64,000 nucleotides of DNA from positions 310,001 to 374,000 of the forward strand of contig CAVQNQ010000003.1 in NCBI GenBank assembly GCA_963714205.1. The letters are read 5' to 3'. Shown here piece by piece: positions 16,318-24,849 of the stretch (positions within the stretch are counted from its first letter, which is position 1; each line of letters starts with the position of its first letter). The DNA is from CAVQNQ01 sp963714205. Lineage in GTDB: Bacteria > Acidobacteriota > Terriglobia > Bryobacterales > Bryobacteraceae. The position numbers and the translations under genes are program-made. Below the pieces are notes generated by a model. It made no database searches, had not been told where the DNA came from, and saw only the letters and a list, made by a program, of their open reading frames with translations.

Positions 16318-17118
16318 ATGGAACGTCCCGGAGAAAGGCTTAAGCGGGAACGCGAACGCCTCGGCTTGACGTATCGCGACGTAGTGGCGGCCAGCCAGAA
16401 GATCGCCGCGCGCCGCATGAGCGACGAGTACTCCATTGCCCTGAGCCGCCTGGCCGATATCGAGAACCAGGGCACCCTGCCGACCATTTACCGGCTGTAT
16501 ACACTGTGCGCCATTTATCGTCTGGATTTCGAGGAAGTCTTGGGATGGTTCGGAGTTGCCCTGGGGGATTTACCCTCCGATGCGCTCGAAATCGGTCTCG
16601 AAGAGACCCACGCGATTCATTTCCGGCCCACCGGACAGGTCCCGGTTCCGACTCCCCGTTCGGAAATCGACCTCGAAGAGACCTCTTTCCTGGGCTACCT
16701 TCTTCGGCGCTGGGGCAAACTCCCGCTGTCTTTTCTGAAGGGGCTGGATCTCGGCCGGCACTGTTATGGTTTTATCGGGCTTTCCGACCGCACCATGTGG
16801 CCGATCCTGCAGCCCGGCTCCCTGGTGGTGATCGATGTGGCCAGCCGCAAGATCGCTTCGACCGGCTGGACCAACGAGTTTGAGCGGCCCATTTACTTCC
16901 TGGAGCACCGCAGCGCCTATCTGTGCGGCTGGTGCGCCCTGGCGGGAAAAAGGCTGGTGGTGGAGCCGCATCCGATATCCCGCCAGAAGCCTGCCATCTT
17001 CGAGTATCCGTCGGAAATCGACGTGATTGGCCAGGTGATCGGCGTGGCTATGCCCCTGGAATCGGAAAGACGCTCCGCTCGGCCTTACGCAATTCCAGCA
17101 GAGTCTCGAGGTCGCTGA
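16318..17118 (+). CDS. XRE-family DNA-binding protein with S24-like C-terminal region
   Basis: The 266-aa protein starts with an XRE helix-turn-helix (residues about 1-65: GERLKRERERLGLTYRDVV, then LSRLADIENQGTLPTIYRLY). After a linker it has a region with GLSDRTMWPILQPGSLVVID, which resembles the start of S24/LexA-type peptidase-like domains; no catalytic Ser-Lys pair could be confirmed. It is likely a transcription regulator. A good TATAAT promoter precedes it. Its last 71 bp overlap the convergent gene at 17048. Confidence 0.82.
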   Translation: MERPGERLKRERERLGLTYRDVVAASQKIAARRMSDEYSIALSRLADIENQGTLPTIYRLYTLCAIYRLDFEEVLGWFGVALGDLPSDALEIGLEETHAIHFRPTGQVPVPTPRSEIDLEETSFLGYLLRRWGKLPLSFLKGLDLGRHCYGFIGLSDRTMWPILQPGSLVVIDVASRKIASTGWTNEFERPIYFLEHRSAYLCGWCALAGKRLVVEPHPISRQKPAIFEYPSEIDVIGQVIGVAMPLESERRSARPYAIPAESRGR

Positions 17119-17497
17119 AATAGAGCTGCAGCTCCACCCCGCGCGCCGCCCGCGGCGCCAGATCGCGATATTCGGCGACTGAGAGCAGGGGGTTTTCACT
17201 GAAATATTCGTCCAAATCGACCTTTTGATCCGCCAGATTGAAGGTCAGCCATTGGAAGAAGATCTGGTGATGGGCCTGTCGCAACGTGCGGTCGGCCTCG
17301 TCGGCATTCATCTGGCTCAACAAATCGTGGGAATATCCACCGGTCGCCGGGTCGCGCAACGAAGCCACGTACACAAGCCGGCCGAAGACCGTCGGGATCT
17401 CCCAAAGCGTCTTTCTCCACGCCTCCGCGCCTCGCATCCGCACGCCCTGTGGACCGAGTTTACCCTCACCACTCCTGCGGGTTGCGACATCAGCCAT
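17048..17497 (-). CDS. Conserved-looking hypothetical protein
   Basis: The 149-aa product has no named domain. It shows IPTVFGRLVYVASLRDP, a histidine/acid-rich middle (LRQAHHQIFFQWLTF) and SVAEYRDLAPRAARGVEL, with a strongly helical pattern. Translation may begin at the internal Met of MRGAEAWRKTLWEIP. Its C-terminal 23 codons lie over the end of the XRE gene on the other strand, so both C-termini are under shared sequence constraint. It appears soluble. Confidence 0.7.
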   Translation of the reverse strand: MADVATRRSGEGKLGPQGVRMRGAEAWRKTLWEIPTVFGRLVYVASLRDPATGGYSHDLLSQMNADEADRTLRQAHHQIFFQWLTFNLADQKVDLDEYFSENPLLSVAEYRDLAPRAARGVELQLYFSDLETLLELRKAERSVFPIPGA

Positions 17498-17671
17498 ATC
17501 CAGACCATCACCGCGGCAGGGTCGCGCAAGTGCTTCGAACCGTGTTCACCGTCGATTGTATAACATCCCTGCACCGGGGTAAACCCCTCGCTGTTGATAT
17601 TTTCTTCACACCCGTGGTACTGAGAGATCCGTTCCGATTCCAGAAAATTCTACGGTGAAACACCTTACTAC

Positions 17672-17697
17672 GGTACTGATGGCTCTAGTATAGTACC
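17672..17697 (+). promoter_or_regulatory. Bipartite inverted-repeat motif, copy 1
   Basis: GGTACTG and TAGTACC flank a 12-bp spacer; GGTACT and AGTACC are exact inverted repeats. The motif ends 36 bp before the start of the 37-aa exported peptide. A near-identical arrangement occurs at 18708. It may be an operator or a promoter of an alternative sigma factor. Confidence 0.45.
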
Positions 17698-17733
17698 AAG
17701 CTTACTCTCTAAAGTTAGCGAAAGGACACCAGC

Positions 17734-17847
17734 ATGAAGAAACTCGTTCTGCTCGCATTGCTCGCTCTCTCGTTCCTGGCCACCGCTCGCACCAGCCGAG
17801 TGATTACGCCGATCCCCACCTGCAACCCCTGTGACTGGGTACGCTGA
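17734..17847 (+). CDS. 37-aa exported peptide with CxxC tail
   Basis: The frame encodes MKKLVLLALLALSFLATA, a textbook signal peptide, followed by a short polar tail that ends in PTCNPCDWVR. The mature part would be about 18 residues with one CxxC pair. AAAGGA lies 7 bases before the ATG. It has its own upstream motif and sits 55 bp before the gene for a seven-helix membrane protein. It could be a signalling or structural peptide, or a chance small frame. No family is recognised with certainty. Confidence 0.6.
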   Translation: MKKLVLLALLALSFLATARTSRVITPIPTCNPCDWVR

Positions 17848-17902
17848 ACGGCGCCCATAACCAGCGCGGCACGGGTGGTAGAATCGGGCTTCGGTCCTCC
17901 AG

Positions 17903-18679
17903 ATGCCTAGTGTCGCGCTGGTATCGTACCTTCAGTACCTGTCGCTCCTGGGAGCGGGCTTAACGGATGTTAAGCTTTTGAAGGCTGGCCTGTTCCGTCA
18001 ATATCAAGTTCTCTTCTGGTTCTTGATTTTCTTCATTCTGAGCTCGGTTGCCTCTCTGGTATTCGACGTCAGCTCCCAAACGTATCAAAAGCTGTGGATT
18101 TCTACGGAACCGGTCCTTTGGGCCTTTGAAATCCTGTTGGTACGGGAGTTGTACCGCTTGATTCTGAGCCGGTACCAGGGCCTGCTCACCCTGGGTCGCT
18201 GGGCCATGGCGTTGAGCACAGGTATCGCTGTGGTCGTCAGCGTGGCCAGTTTATTGCCGCGAATCACCCCGGCCATGCCGCAATCATCGCGCATTATGGG
18301 CTACGCATTGGCCGCCGAACGTGGGGTGGATCTCAGCCTGGCACTCTACCTTCTGCTGACATTGGTCTTTTTGACACTTTATCCCATCCCTCTCCCGCGC
18401 AACGTGTTGGTGCACGCGGTAATCTACTCGGTTTTCTTCCTGAGCAACACCTTCGGCGTGCTGCTGCGGGTCATCCTGGGGCTGCGTCTGAAAGATGAAG
18501 TCAACCTCTTCCTGATGGGGATCTCCTCGCTTTGCATGATTGCGTGGTTCCTGTTCCTGAGCGCTAAAGGGGAGGAAATGCGCGTCAATCTTCCCTGGAT
18601 TTCGAGCGAACACGAGCAGCGCCTCCTGGAACAATTGGAGGCCCTTAACGCCACCCTCCTGAGAGCCTCGCGTTCATGA
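17903..18679 (+). CDS. Seven-helix membrane protein of unknown function
   Basis: The 258-aa protein has seven hydrophobic segments, near residues 5-25, 35-55, 66-85, 96-118, 137-158, 163-185 and 195-220. A cytoplasmic tail of about 35 residues follows (EHEQRLLEQLEALNATLLRA), which looks helical. There is no transporter or kinase motif. Proteins of this shape recur in acidobacterial genomes without assigned function. It follows the 37-aa exported peptide and precedes the membrane-anchored protein at 18811. Confidence 0.8.
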   Translation: MPSVALVSYLQYLSLLGAGLTDVKLLKAGLFRQYQVLFWFLIFFILSSVASLVFDVSSQTYQKLWISTEPVLWAFEILLVRELYRLILSRYQGLLTLGRWAMALSTGIAVVVSVASLLPRITPAMPQSSRIMGYALAAERGVDLSLALYLLLTLVFLTLYPIPLPRNVLVHAVIYSVFFLSNTFGVLLRVILGLRLKDEVNLFLMGISSLCMIAWFLFLSAKGEEMRVNLPWISSEHEQRLLEQLEALNATLLRASRS

Positions 18680-18707
18680 AATAAATGGTAACTCCGGTTA
18701 ATTTATT

Positions 18708-18734
18708 GGTACTGTCTTTCGTCAAAATAGTACT
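18708..18734 (+). promoter_or_regulatory. Bipartite inverted-repeat motif, copy 2
   Basis: GGTACTG and TAGTACT flank a 13-bp spacer, repeating the arrangement at 17672-17697 with one changed base in the right arm and one extra spacer base. It lies 76 bp before the start of the membrane-anchored protein gene. Confidence 0.45.
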
Positions 18735-18810
18735 AAAATTGCCAGGACTATAGTTGCAAATTGTTCTAAACTTTCGTACGCTCAACTTGAAACGAGAAAG
18801 TGCGGACCAG

Positions 18811-19347
18811 ATGCAACTCATACTCGGTATTTCGATTGTGGTGTTCCTAGCCCTGCTCGGAGGCGCCATCCTATTGATTCGCAAGGTCGCCTTCGGAGGG
18901 GGGAACCTCCCCCTGACCGCGGAATGGATCGGCGAACTTTCGGTGGAGCGCTATCGGCCTATGATGCGCTTGCTGGATGGCGCCGATCTGGAATTTCTGC
19001 AGTCTCAGCCGGGCTTCAAACCGGGAATGGCACGCCGGATCCGGTCTCAAAGGTGTAAGATTTTCGCCGGATATCTGCATTGCCTGGCGTCCGATTTCCG
19101 ACGGGTATGTTCGGCAATTCATCTGTTGATGCTGCATTCCGGGCATGACCGGCCTGATCTGGCCGCCATCCTGGTGCGTCACCAGATGATGTTCGCGGCC
19201 GGGATGCTCGTGATTCACGTGCGCCTGCTTCTGTATAGTTGGGGGATTTGCAGCGTGGATGTCACCAGTGTGGTTAAGATCTTCGACGTCATGCGGCTGG
19301 AACTGCGCAATCTGGTTCCGGCGGCCGTGGCGGCGGGAGTCGAATAG
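18811..19347 (+). CDS. Membrane-anchored protein of unknown function
   Basis: The 178-aa protein starts with a single transmembrane helix (MQLILGISIVVFLALLGGAI), followed by a soluble helical domain of about 150 residues that contains LRRIRSQ-like basic segments and LVRHQMMFAAGMLVIHVRLL. A longer frame begins at TTG 18754, but the ATG at 18811 places the membrane helix at the N-terminus as expected. No domain family is recognised. The repeated upstream motif suggests co-regulation with the peptide at 17734. Confidence 0.72.
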   Translation: MQLILGISIVVFLALLGGAILLIRKVAFGGGNLPLTAEWIGELSVERYRPMMRLLDGADLEFLQSQPGFKPGMARRIRSQRCKIFAGYLHCLASDFRRVCSAIHLLMLHSGHDRPDLAAILVRHQMMFAAGMLVIHVRLLLYSWGICSVDVTSVVKIFDVMRLELRNLVPAAVAAGVE

Positions 19348-19410
19348 GATATTCGCGCCATTTCGGGTCTGAACCGCGAGGGGCACAGGCTGCGAGATGG
19401 CGCGGATCGT

Positions 19411-20121
19411 CTACAGCTTCTTCAGTGCCTGTTTAGCCTCTCTAAGCCCCGGAAATTCCTTTTCCGCCTCTTGAAACTCCTTGGTATGCACTCGGCGGCG
19501 CGCGCCGCTGTAATCCACGGGGTAGCGCAGGTGGAGCATCTCATGAAACATGACGTACTCCAGCGTTGCCGGCGGCGCTTCCGGGCGGTCGAAGATGCGG
19601 CTGACGATGATGGCATTGTGCGAGGGATCGAAATGGCCCAGCATACTCCGCGAGGCCCCACGGCTCCATCCCAGTTGCGGCCTCCCCAGCAGTCCATTGA
19701 AAAACCGGGCATTCAATCGCTCGAAGACCTCCTCCAGGTCATGCACTTGGCCGCGCGGCCCGGAAACGAACTTGCGCCCCCGGATCTGGCGAACCAGATG
19801 CGCCTGGCGGCGCATGTCGCGCCGGTTCAAATATAGCCGGTAGCGGTGCACATAGACGCGGGGGACCGGCTTGCGGTAGAGCTTACCCAGCAGAATGTAT
19901 GCCAGCGCTTCGGTGACAGGCGCCGGAGCGCCTTCCAGCAGATCCGAAATGCGTACATGGAGCTGCCCGTTCTCCAGCCTGATGAAACTGTCCGGGTTGG
20001 CGAAGCGGCAGTACTCGATGGTCAGCTCGGGTATCGGGGTGCGGGGCTTCAGTTCGCGAAAGACGCGCGCATAGATCTCCACGGCCGTCTCGAAGAACAG
20101 CGAACTCTGCAGATCCCCCAT
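19411..20121 (-). CDS. SprT-like zinc metalloprotease-domain protein
   Basis: The 236-aa protein carries the zinc motif HExxH as MFHEMLHLRYP near residue 196, preceded by the SprT-like segment FNGLLGRPQLGWSRGASRSM and followed by VHTKEFQEAEKEFP, which could supply the third ligand. SprT-like proteins are short zinc-dependent peptidases or DNA-associated proteins. The N-terminal half (about 100 aa) is not recognised. It follows the acyltransferase gene after 10 bp on the same strand. Confidence 0.82.
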   Translation of the reverse strand: MGDLQSSLFFETAVEIYARVFRELKPRTPIPELTIEYCRFANPDSFIRLENGQLHVRISDLLEGAPAPVTEALAYILLGKLYRKPVPRVYVHRYRLYLNRRDMRRQAHLVRQIRGRKFVSGPRGQVHDLEEVFERLNARFFNGLLGRPQLGWSRGASRSMLGHFDPSHNAIIVSRIFDRPEAPPATLEYVMFHEMLHLRYPVDYSGARRRVHTKEFQEAEKEFPGLREAKQALKKL

Positions 20122-20131
20122 CTCGGCCCAG

Positions 20132-21235
20132 TTAATCGCCGGGCACCCGGTCGGGCTTCGGCCCGAAGCTCCAACCCATCTCCGCCAGCATCGTGCCGAC
20201 CCTGTGGCGGTACGTCTTGAGGGTGGAGAGGCCCAGCATCAGCAGGATAACCAGAATGGCCGCCACCACGACCTGCGGCACGTTCAGGTTGTTCTTGAAG
20301 AACCACAGCCAGCGGCCGTACACCAGCTCGATATGAACCCAATAGACCAGCAGCGAGGTAGTGCCGAGCTGACGCACCCAGCTCCACCGGTCGCGGGCGC
20401 CGTAGCGCGTCCACACGAATGCCCCAGCCAGCAGCAACACGGTGACCGCCAGCTTGGTCAGCACCTGCGCGGGGCTATTCAGCCAGTATTCCGATTTCGG
20501 ATAAACGGAGTACGGCAGGCCGGCCACATACTGGCAGGCGACGATGGTTGCCCCGGCCAGCAGGGCGGCCCACTGGATGGCGCGCTCGATGGCGTCCGGC
20601 GGGATGATCCGGATGGCGCTTCCCGTGCTCATGCCGAAGGCCAGGTAAGCGGCCCAGGGGAAGAAGGCGAAAGCATTGTAATCCGGGACGATGTAGCTTC
20701 GCACGAACCCGGGCACCGCGGACGAATCGATCTGCGAGACGAGCGGCGCGGCCAGCGCGATCACGAGGCCCAGCGCAGCGCACAGGCGAACCCGCTCCAT
20801 GGTGCGGAAGAGCGCCATCACGGAGAGCACGGCCACCGCGAAACCCATGGCGTTGAGAATATCTACGCGCAGCAGATCGGTCCAGGGGGAAGTTCCGGAG
20901 AACAGCCACATTTGCAGCCGGAACGCGAATGCCAGCATGAAGAGGTAGCCGGAGCGGCGGAAAGCCGTCGCAACGCGCTCCACGGGACCGAAGCCCTTGC
21001 GCTCCGTGCTGTCCATCAGAAACGCCAGGGTGACGCCCGTCAGGAACAGGAAAATGGCCGGAGGCATTCCGCCCACGAACTGCGAGAGCATGTAGGGGCC
21101 ATCCTGCCGCAAGTCGTTCCGCAGGAACGAGTGGAAGACGTGGCCCTGCAACATGATCAAAGCGCCCAACCCGCGCAGCCAATCGAGGTATTGGAGCCTG
21201 TAGGTACTGGTCTTGGTCTTCGATACGATACCCAA
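20132..21235 (-). CDS. Multi-helix acyltransferase-like membrane protein (DUF1624 type)
   Basis: The 367-aa protein has about ten hydrophobic helices and starts with YLDWLRGLGALIMLQGHVFH, the pattern of DUF1624/heparan-alpha-glucosaminide N-acetyltransferase-like and related acyltransferases, in which the histidine is functional. The product would transfer an acyl group to a surface sugar or lipid across the inner membrane. The substrate is unknown. It lies between a LolA-like gene and a SprT-like gene, all on the minus strand with gaps of 7 and 10 bp. Confidence 0.65.
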   Translation of the reverse strand: MGIVSKTKTSTYRLQYLDWLRGLGALIMLQGHVFHSFLRNDLRQDGPYMLSQFVGGMPPAIFLFLTGVTLAFLMDSTERKGFGPVERVATAFRRSGYLFMLAFAFRLQMWLFSGTSPWTDLLRVDILNAMGFAVAVLSVMALFRTMERVRLCAALGLVIALAAPLVSQIDSSAVPGFVRSYIVPDYNAFAFFPWAAYLAFGMSTGSAIRIIPPDAIERAIQWAALLAGATIVACQYVAGLPYSVYPKSEYWLNSPAQVLTKLAVTVLLLAGAFVWTRYGARDRWSWVRQLGTTSLLVYWVHIELVYGRWLWFFKNNLNVPQVVVAAILVILLMLGLSTLKTYRHRVGTMLAEMGWSFGPKPDRVPGD

Positions 21236-21242
21236 TAGGGGC

Positions 21243-21944
21243 CTACTTCTGCGGACGCTGCCTGTGCACGTCCCTGGGAAGGTTCAGCTTGACGGAAGAG
21301 TCCGGCAGATTGACATCGGTCTTCATGTTGGAATACGTAGCCACCGAATAATCTCCACCCGGCTCGTAAAACTTCTGTTGAATCGCCTCGCCTCTAGCGT
21401 CGATCCACAACTCGACTTCCTTTAGATGCGCCAGAACATCGGGAGATTTCGGCGTAAGTTCGATCCGTACCGTTTTCTCACCATTCACGGTTTCGTCGCC
21501 GCCCAACCGGATCGTGTAGGCGTCCTGAAGATCCCTGACTCGGCTCCCGAATCCCAGCAGGAGAAACTGGTCGATCATCCCCTTTTCCTTGCCCAGATCG
21601 TATTCCTCAACAGTGTTGCTTTTCGGGTAGTAGATCTGGACCACATGCCCGGAGAACTCGGCCTGCTTGGGATTGGGCGGCTGGATGTCGATACGCATCC
21701 GGAGATCGTTGGGCTTGGGGCGTTTCACATAGATCGTTCCCGTATCGGCCGTATCTTCATTGATGACGGCGGTGTGCGAGACTTTACGAATATCGGCGGT
21801 CAGGCTCTTGAAACGGGCGGCGGTGGCATCCATGCGGGCCAGCGTATCGGCCAGTTCATCGCCCGCAGCGCCAGCCGCGCCTCCCAGGAAGAGCCAAAAG
21901 GCCGTGGCATGGAGAACCTGGGAAGAGCGTCGGGCTGGCAGCAT
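21243..21944 (-). CDS. LolA-like outer membrane lipoprotein carrier
   Basis: The 233-aa protein has a signal peptide (ATAFWLFLGGAAGAAG) and the LolA/LppC-like fold pattern: FKSLTADIRKVSHTAV, GTIYVKRPKPNDLRMRI, VVQIYYPKSNTVEEYDLG and VELWIDARGEAIQQKFYEPGG. Such periplasmic proteins carry lipoproteins from the inner to the outer membrane. Acidobacteria often have several LolA-like paralogues, so this one may serve a special cargo. Confidence 0.82.
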   Translation of the reverse strand: MLPARRSSQVLHATAFWLFLGGAAGAAGDELADTLARMDATAARFKSLTADIRKVSHTAVINEDTADTGTIYVKRPKPNDLRMRIDIQPPNPKQAEFSGHVVQIYYPKSNTVEEYDLGKEKGMIDQFLLLGFGSRVRDLQDAYTIRLGGDETVNGEKTVRIELTPKSPDVLAHLKEVELWIDARGEAIQQKFYEPGGDYSVATYSNMKTDVNLPDSSVKLNLPRDVHRQRPQK

Positions 21945-21999
21945 GAAATGTAAGCTCTCAATCAGATACGCGTCGCAGGCCCCCGGGCGTTACAGCTCC

Positions 22000-22350
22000 T
22001 TAGGGCCGGGCAAATGCCATGTAGCCTTCCAGTTCATCTTCCGCATCCAGAATCGGTTCCACGCGCGTCACTTGCAGTTGCCGGTTGCCGGTGCGGCTTT
22101 GCAGCATCTCGGTGAGCCTGGCCACGCGCTGGTTCTCCGGAACGTTCGCCAAAAGGGCCATCTCCACGAAATAGGCCAAGCCCCCATTCTCGGTGGGGAG
22201 CATGGCGATGCTGCTGGCCTGGTGGATGCGGGGCTGGTCGCGGAACCATGCGCGCGGCGTCAGAAAAATGAAGGCGAGGATAATTCCCACCATCAGGTCA
22301 TATGGCCAGCTCGCGCGAGGATAGTCCCACAAGATAAAGCGCTTCAGCAT
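22000..22350 (-). CDS. Hypothetical membrane-anchored protein
   Basis: The 116-aa protein has an N-terminal hydrophobic helix (YDLMVGIILAFIFLTPRAWF), followed by a soluble region with LAYFVEMALLANVPENQRVARL and a C-terminus rich in acids. No family is recognised. It lies between truB and the LolA-like gene on the same strand and may be part of their transcription unit. Confidence 0.7.
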   Translation of the reverse strand: MLKRFILWDYPRASWPYDLMVGIILAFIFLTPRAWFRDQPRIHQASSIAMLPTENGGLAYFVEMALLANVPENQRVARLTEMLQSRTGNRQLQVTRVEPILDAEDELEGYMAFARP

Positions 22351-22382
22351 TAAACCGATATCTTAACAAGCGGCGCGCCCGG

Positions 22383-23264
22383 TCAGAGTACCACGGCGGG
22401 GTGGTAGAGGTTGGGGAGCACCGCTTCGCCGATGGCCACCAGCTCCCCGTCCCGCGTGACAGCCTTGACGTGGCGCGCATTCGGCTGCGAGCGGAAGGGC
22501 GAGGCCACGAAATTGCGGCCCTGGCGGATCTGCGCGACCGTGGCATCGTCCACGAACACCGCGGGGAAGAACGGCAGCATTTGCCCGGTCGGCACCAGGG
22601 CGTCGATCAGGCGCTCTTCGGCCGCCAGAGCTTCGAGCTGGGGGATGGTGCGGGCCTGCGCGATTTCGAATTCACCGCTCGAGAGGCGGCGCAGCTCGTG
22701 AAGATGCGCGCCGCAGCCGATGGCTTTGCCCAGCTCGTGCGCGATGGATCGCAGGTAAGTGCCGCCCGAGCAATGCGCCCGCAGCCGCGCGTCCGGCCCA
22801 TCGACTGCGAGCAGCGTGAGCTCGTAAACCTGAACCTTGACCGGCTGGAGATCGACCTCCTTATCCTCGCGGGCCAATTCATAGGCGCGCCGCCCGGCCA
22901 CTTTCTTGGCGGAAACCGGCGGCGGTTGCTGCAGAAACTCACCGCGGAAGCTCGCGAGACAGGGCTCGATTTCGGCCGCCGTGAGCGAAACCTCGAGGCG
23001 CGGGCCGGACGGCTCCCCGGCGCGGTCGTAGGTATCGGTGGCCCAGCCAAAGCGCACCACGCCTTCATAGATCTTCTCGCTGCGGACGTAGAACTGCGCC
23101 AGGCGCGTAGCCCGCTCGATCACCAGCGGCAGCACGCCGGTGGCGATGGGATCGAGGGTTCCCAGGTGCCCCACCTTCTTCGTCTTGGCCAGCCGCCGCA
23201 CCTTGTTGACGACATCGTGCGAAGTCCAGCCCTCGGGTTTATCGACTACGATTGCGCCGTTCAA
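22383..23264 (-). CDS. truB: tRNA pseudouridine(55) synthase TruB
   Basis: The 293-aa enzyme forms pseudouridine 55 in the T-loop of tRNAs. The opening NGAIVVDKPEGWTSHDVVNK and the catalytic GHLGTLDPIATGVLPL (Asp38) are unmistakable. RFGWATDTYDRAGEP and the later HCSGGTYLRSIAHELG are further family blocks. The C-terminal RNA-binding part is short but present. Length is normal. Confidence 0.97.
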   Translation of the reverse strand: MNGAIVVDKPEGWTSHDVVNKVRRLAKTKKVGHLGTLDPIATGVLPLVIERATRLAQFYVRSEKIYEGVVRFGWATDTYDRAGEPSGPRLEVSLTAAEIEPCLASFRGEFLQQPPPVSAKKVAGRRAYELAREDKEVDLQPVKVQVYELTLLAVDGPDARLRAHCSGGTYLRSIAHELGKAIGCGAHLHELRRLSSGEFEIAQARTIPQLEALAAEERLIDALVPTGQMLPFFPAVFVDDATVAQIRQGRNFVASPFRSQPNARHVKAVTRDGELVAIGEAVLPNLYHPAVVL

Positions 23265-23508
23265 GGGATTTTACGCGCAGCGATTCGAAATGCGGTTGTC
23301 TCCATAGTGTAACAGCGACGCGAACGGTCACGGGCTAATCCGGCCGCGCCGGCTTCCGCGTGGCCGGCGATCGGCCGCGGCGCCGGACCAACCGCGCATT
23401 GGGCGTTTTTCGGCAAGTGGCAAGAAGCCAGTTTCCGATAACGCCACTTCGCGACCGCTATGTGCCACATTCGGCATCGGGCTAGCGAACCCTGCCGGAT
23501 TTTCGCTC

Positions 23509-24588
23509 CTAGTTGAACGGGTCCAGAAAGAGAACACGCAGGATTTCAGACGGTTTGAAATTCGAGCGATGAACCGTGAATGCAAGCGCACTGGCCTTTC
23601 TGAGTCCAGGGAAACACGTCGAAATCAACTGACTCTCAGCAGACTTTCTGATCGTAAGATCGAAATCAGCAATAGGGCCAGCCCAAAGCGCCCCAGTCTG
23701 CAACACATATTCGGTGAAGAACTCGCGCGGATATGGGGCCGAAGGCCCGTCTGGATTGCTGCTGTGGAAGGCCGCCTCCTCCCTGTTATGGAGATCATTG
23801 CGATATTTCTTCCAGGCGGACTGCGTCGAGGAATCGGAAAGGCAGAATGCATCGAAGCTGAATACATCCTCTGGGTGAACGTTCCAGCTGGCGATCACCT
23901 GGTAATCATGGACAACGTGGGAGTGTACGTGGGGCAAGAATCGGTACTCCCATAAGAACGTCCGGTGGACCGATATCCTTCCAAACGATGAACATTCTGC
24001 GTCCTTCATCTGTCCGCCAAGTCCGGAACAGATCTCCTTGGCAGCGCGCGCAAACGCGGGGTCGTCTTTGAAGAACTTCTTCTCGGGATCGCCCACTAGG
24101 TCGATCAAACTGGATACCCGCTCTGCGAGAGCAAGATCCGCCGGGCCATTCTCGAAACCCTTGCCATCACGCAGAAATGTGAAACCCCATTTGCCGGGGA
24201 TCGGGTGCCCGTCCACAGTCAGTGTCATAGCCGGTTCCTTGACGCAGGTTCCAGCGCCGCCGCTAACAAAATCCATTGTCTTCTCCATCAGATAGTCACT
24301 AAGCAGACAGGGGGCCAGCGGGAACCCGATTTGGGCTTCAACGGTAGATGAGACCGTGTTCTCCAGCTCGTACTCCACGTGGATGGGAATAGTGCGTAGA
24401 TTGCTGTCCTTGGATTGCGCCGGAGGACCAATAATAAGCTTCTCCTGCTGGATCGCAACTTTGTCGTTGTGAACAAACATCAGATTCCCGGCAGATTGAT
24501 GTACGAACGTATCGTTCGAGAGCGCCGGCAGCGCAACAAGGATGACAGCCGCGGCGCAGCGAATCAGTATTAACCGCATGTAGCTCAT
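23509..24588 (-). CDS. Exported protein resembling DUF4424
   Basis: The 359-aa protein has a signal peptide (LILIRCAAAVILVALPALSN). The mature part begins with a GGL-like segment (SAGNLMFVHNDKVAIQQEKLII) and then beta-rich text describing an immunoglobulin-like fold: IPIHVEYELENTVSS and VEAQIGFPLAPC. The pattern resembles DUF4424, a periplasmic family of unknown role. Several cysteines (for example GGAGTCVKEP and AKEICSG) suggest disulfides. Codon use appears less GC-rich than in neighbours. The family call is tentative. Confidence 0.6.
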   Translation of the reverse strand: MSYMRLILIRCAAAVILVALPALSNDTFVHQSAGNLMFVHNDKVAIQQEKLIIGPPAQSKDSNLRTIPIHVEYELENTVSSTVEAQIGFPLAPCLLSDYLMEKTMDFVSGGAGTCVKEPAMTLTVDGHPIPGKWGFTFLRDGKGFENGPADLALAERVSSLIDLVGDPEKKFFKDDPAFARAAKEICSGLGGQMKDAECSSFGRISVHRTFLWEYRFLPHVHSHVVHDYQVIASWNVHPEDVFSFDAFCLSDSSTQSAWKKYRNDLHNREEAAFHSSNPDGPSAPYPREFFTEYVLQTGALWAGPIADFDLTIRKSAESQLISTCFPGLRKASALAFTVHRSNFKPSEILRVLFLDPFN

Positions 24589-24679
24589 CTGTAACTGTAT
24601 CGTAGCGCCATTGGTCGAAGAACGGGGTTACCGGAAACTGGGCAAATCCATTTGGCTGTAATGTCGCTAGCCTTCATCG

Positions 24680-24739
24680 GAAACGCCTCGGCGCACGAGA
24701 GCCGAGGCGAAGACGTGCACCGCGAGCCGAGGCGTTTTC
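24680..24739. repeat. Three-arm inverted repeat in an intergenic region
   Basis: CGCCTCGGC at 24684-24692 can pair with either of two copies of GCCGAGGCG at 24701-24709 and 24726-24734. The outer pairing extends to 13 bp with a one-base bulge (GAAACGCCTCGGC with GCCGAGGCGTTTTC). It lies between the methyltransferase cassette and the DUF4424-like gene. It could be a terminator or a switching leader; only weak T-runs follow. Confidence 0.5.
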
Positions 24740-24849
24740 GATAAAGGTCCTCATCTCGTCGAAGCGCCGCTTGAAGATCGGAACCCCTGCCGGCTCCTGA
24801 CCGGAGCCGCGTGGATCCCGCGCAGACTGGGGAGGCCGCCCAAGAAGCT

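Noticed and set aside
23261..23508. Possible small gene or RNA between truB and the DUF4424-like gene
   Set aside because: The only frame is short and Arg/Ala-rich, with no ribosome-binding site; GC-rich palindromes are present but no T-run.
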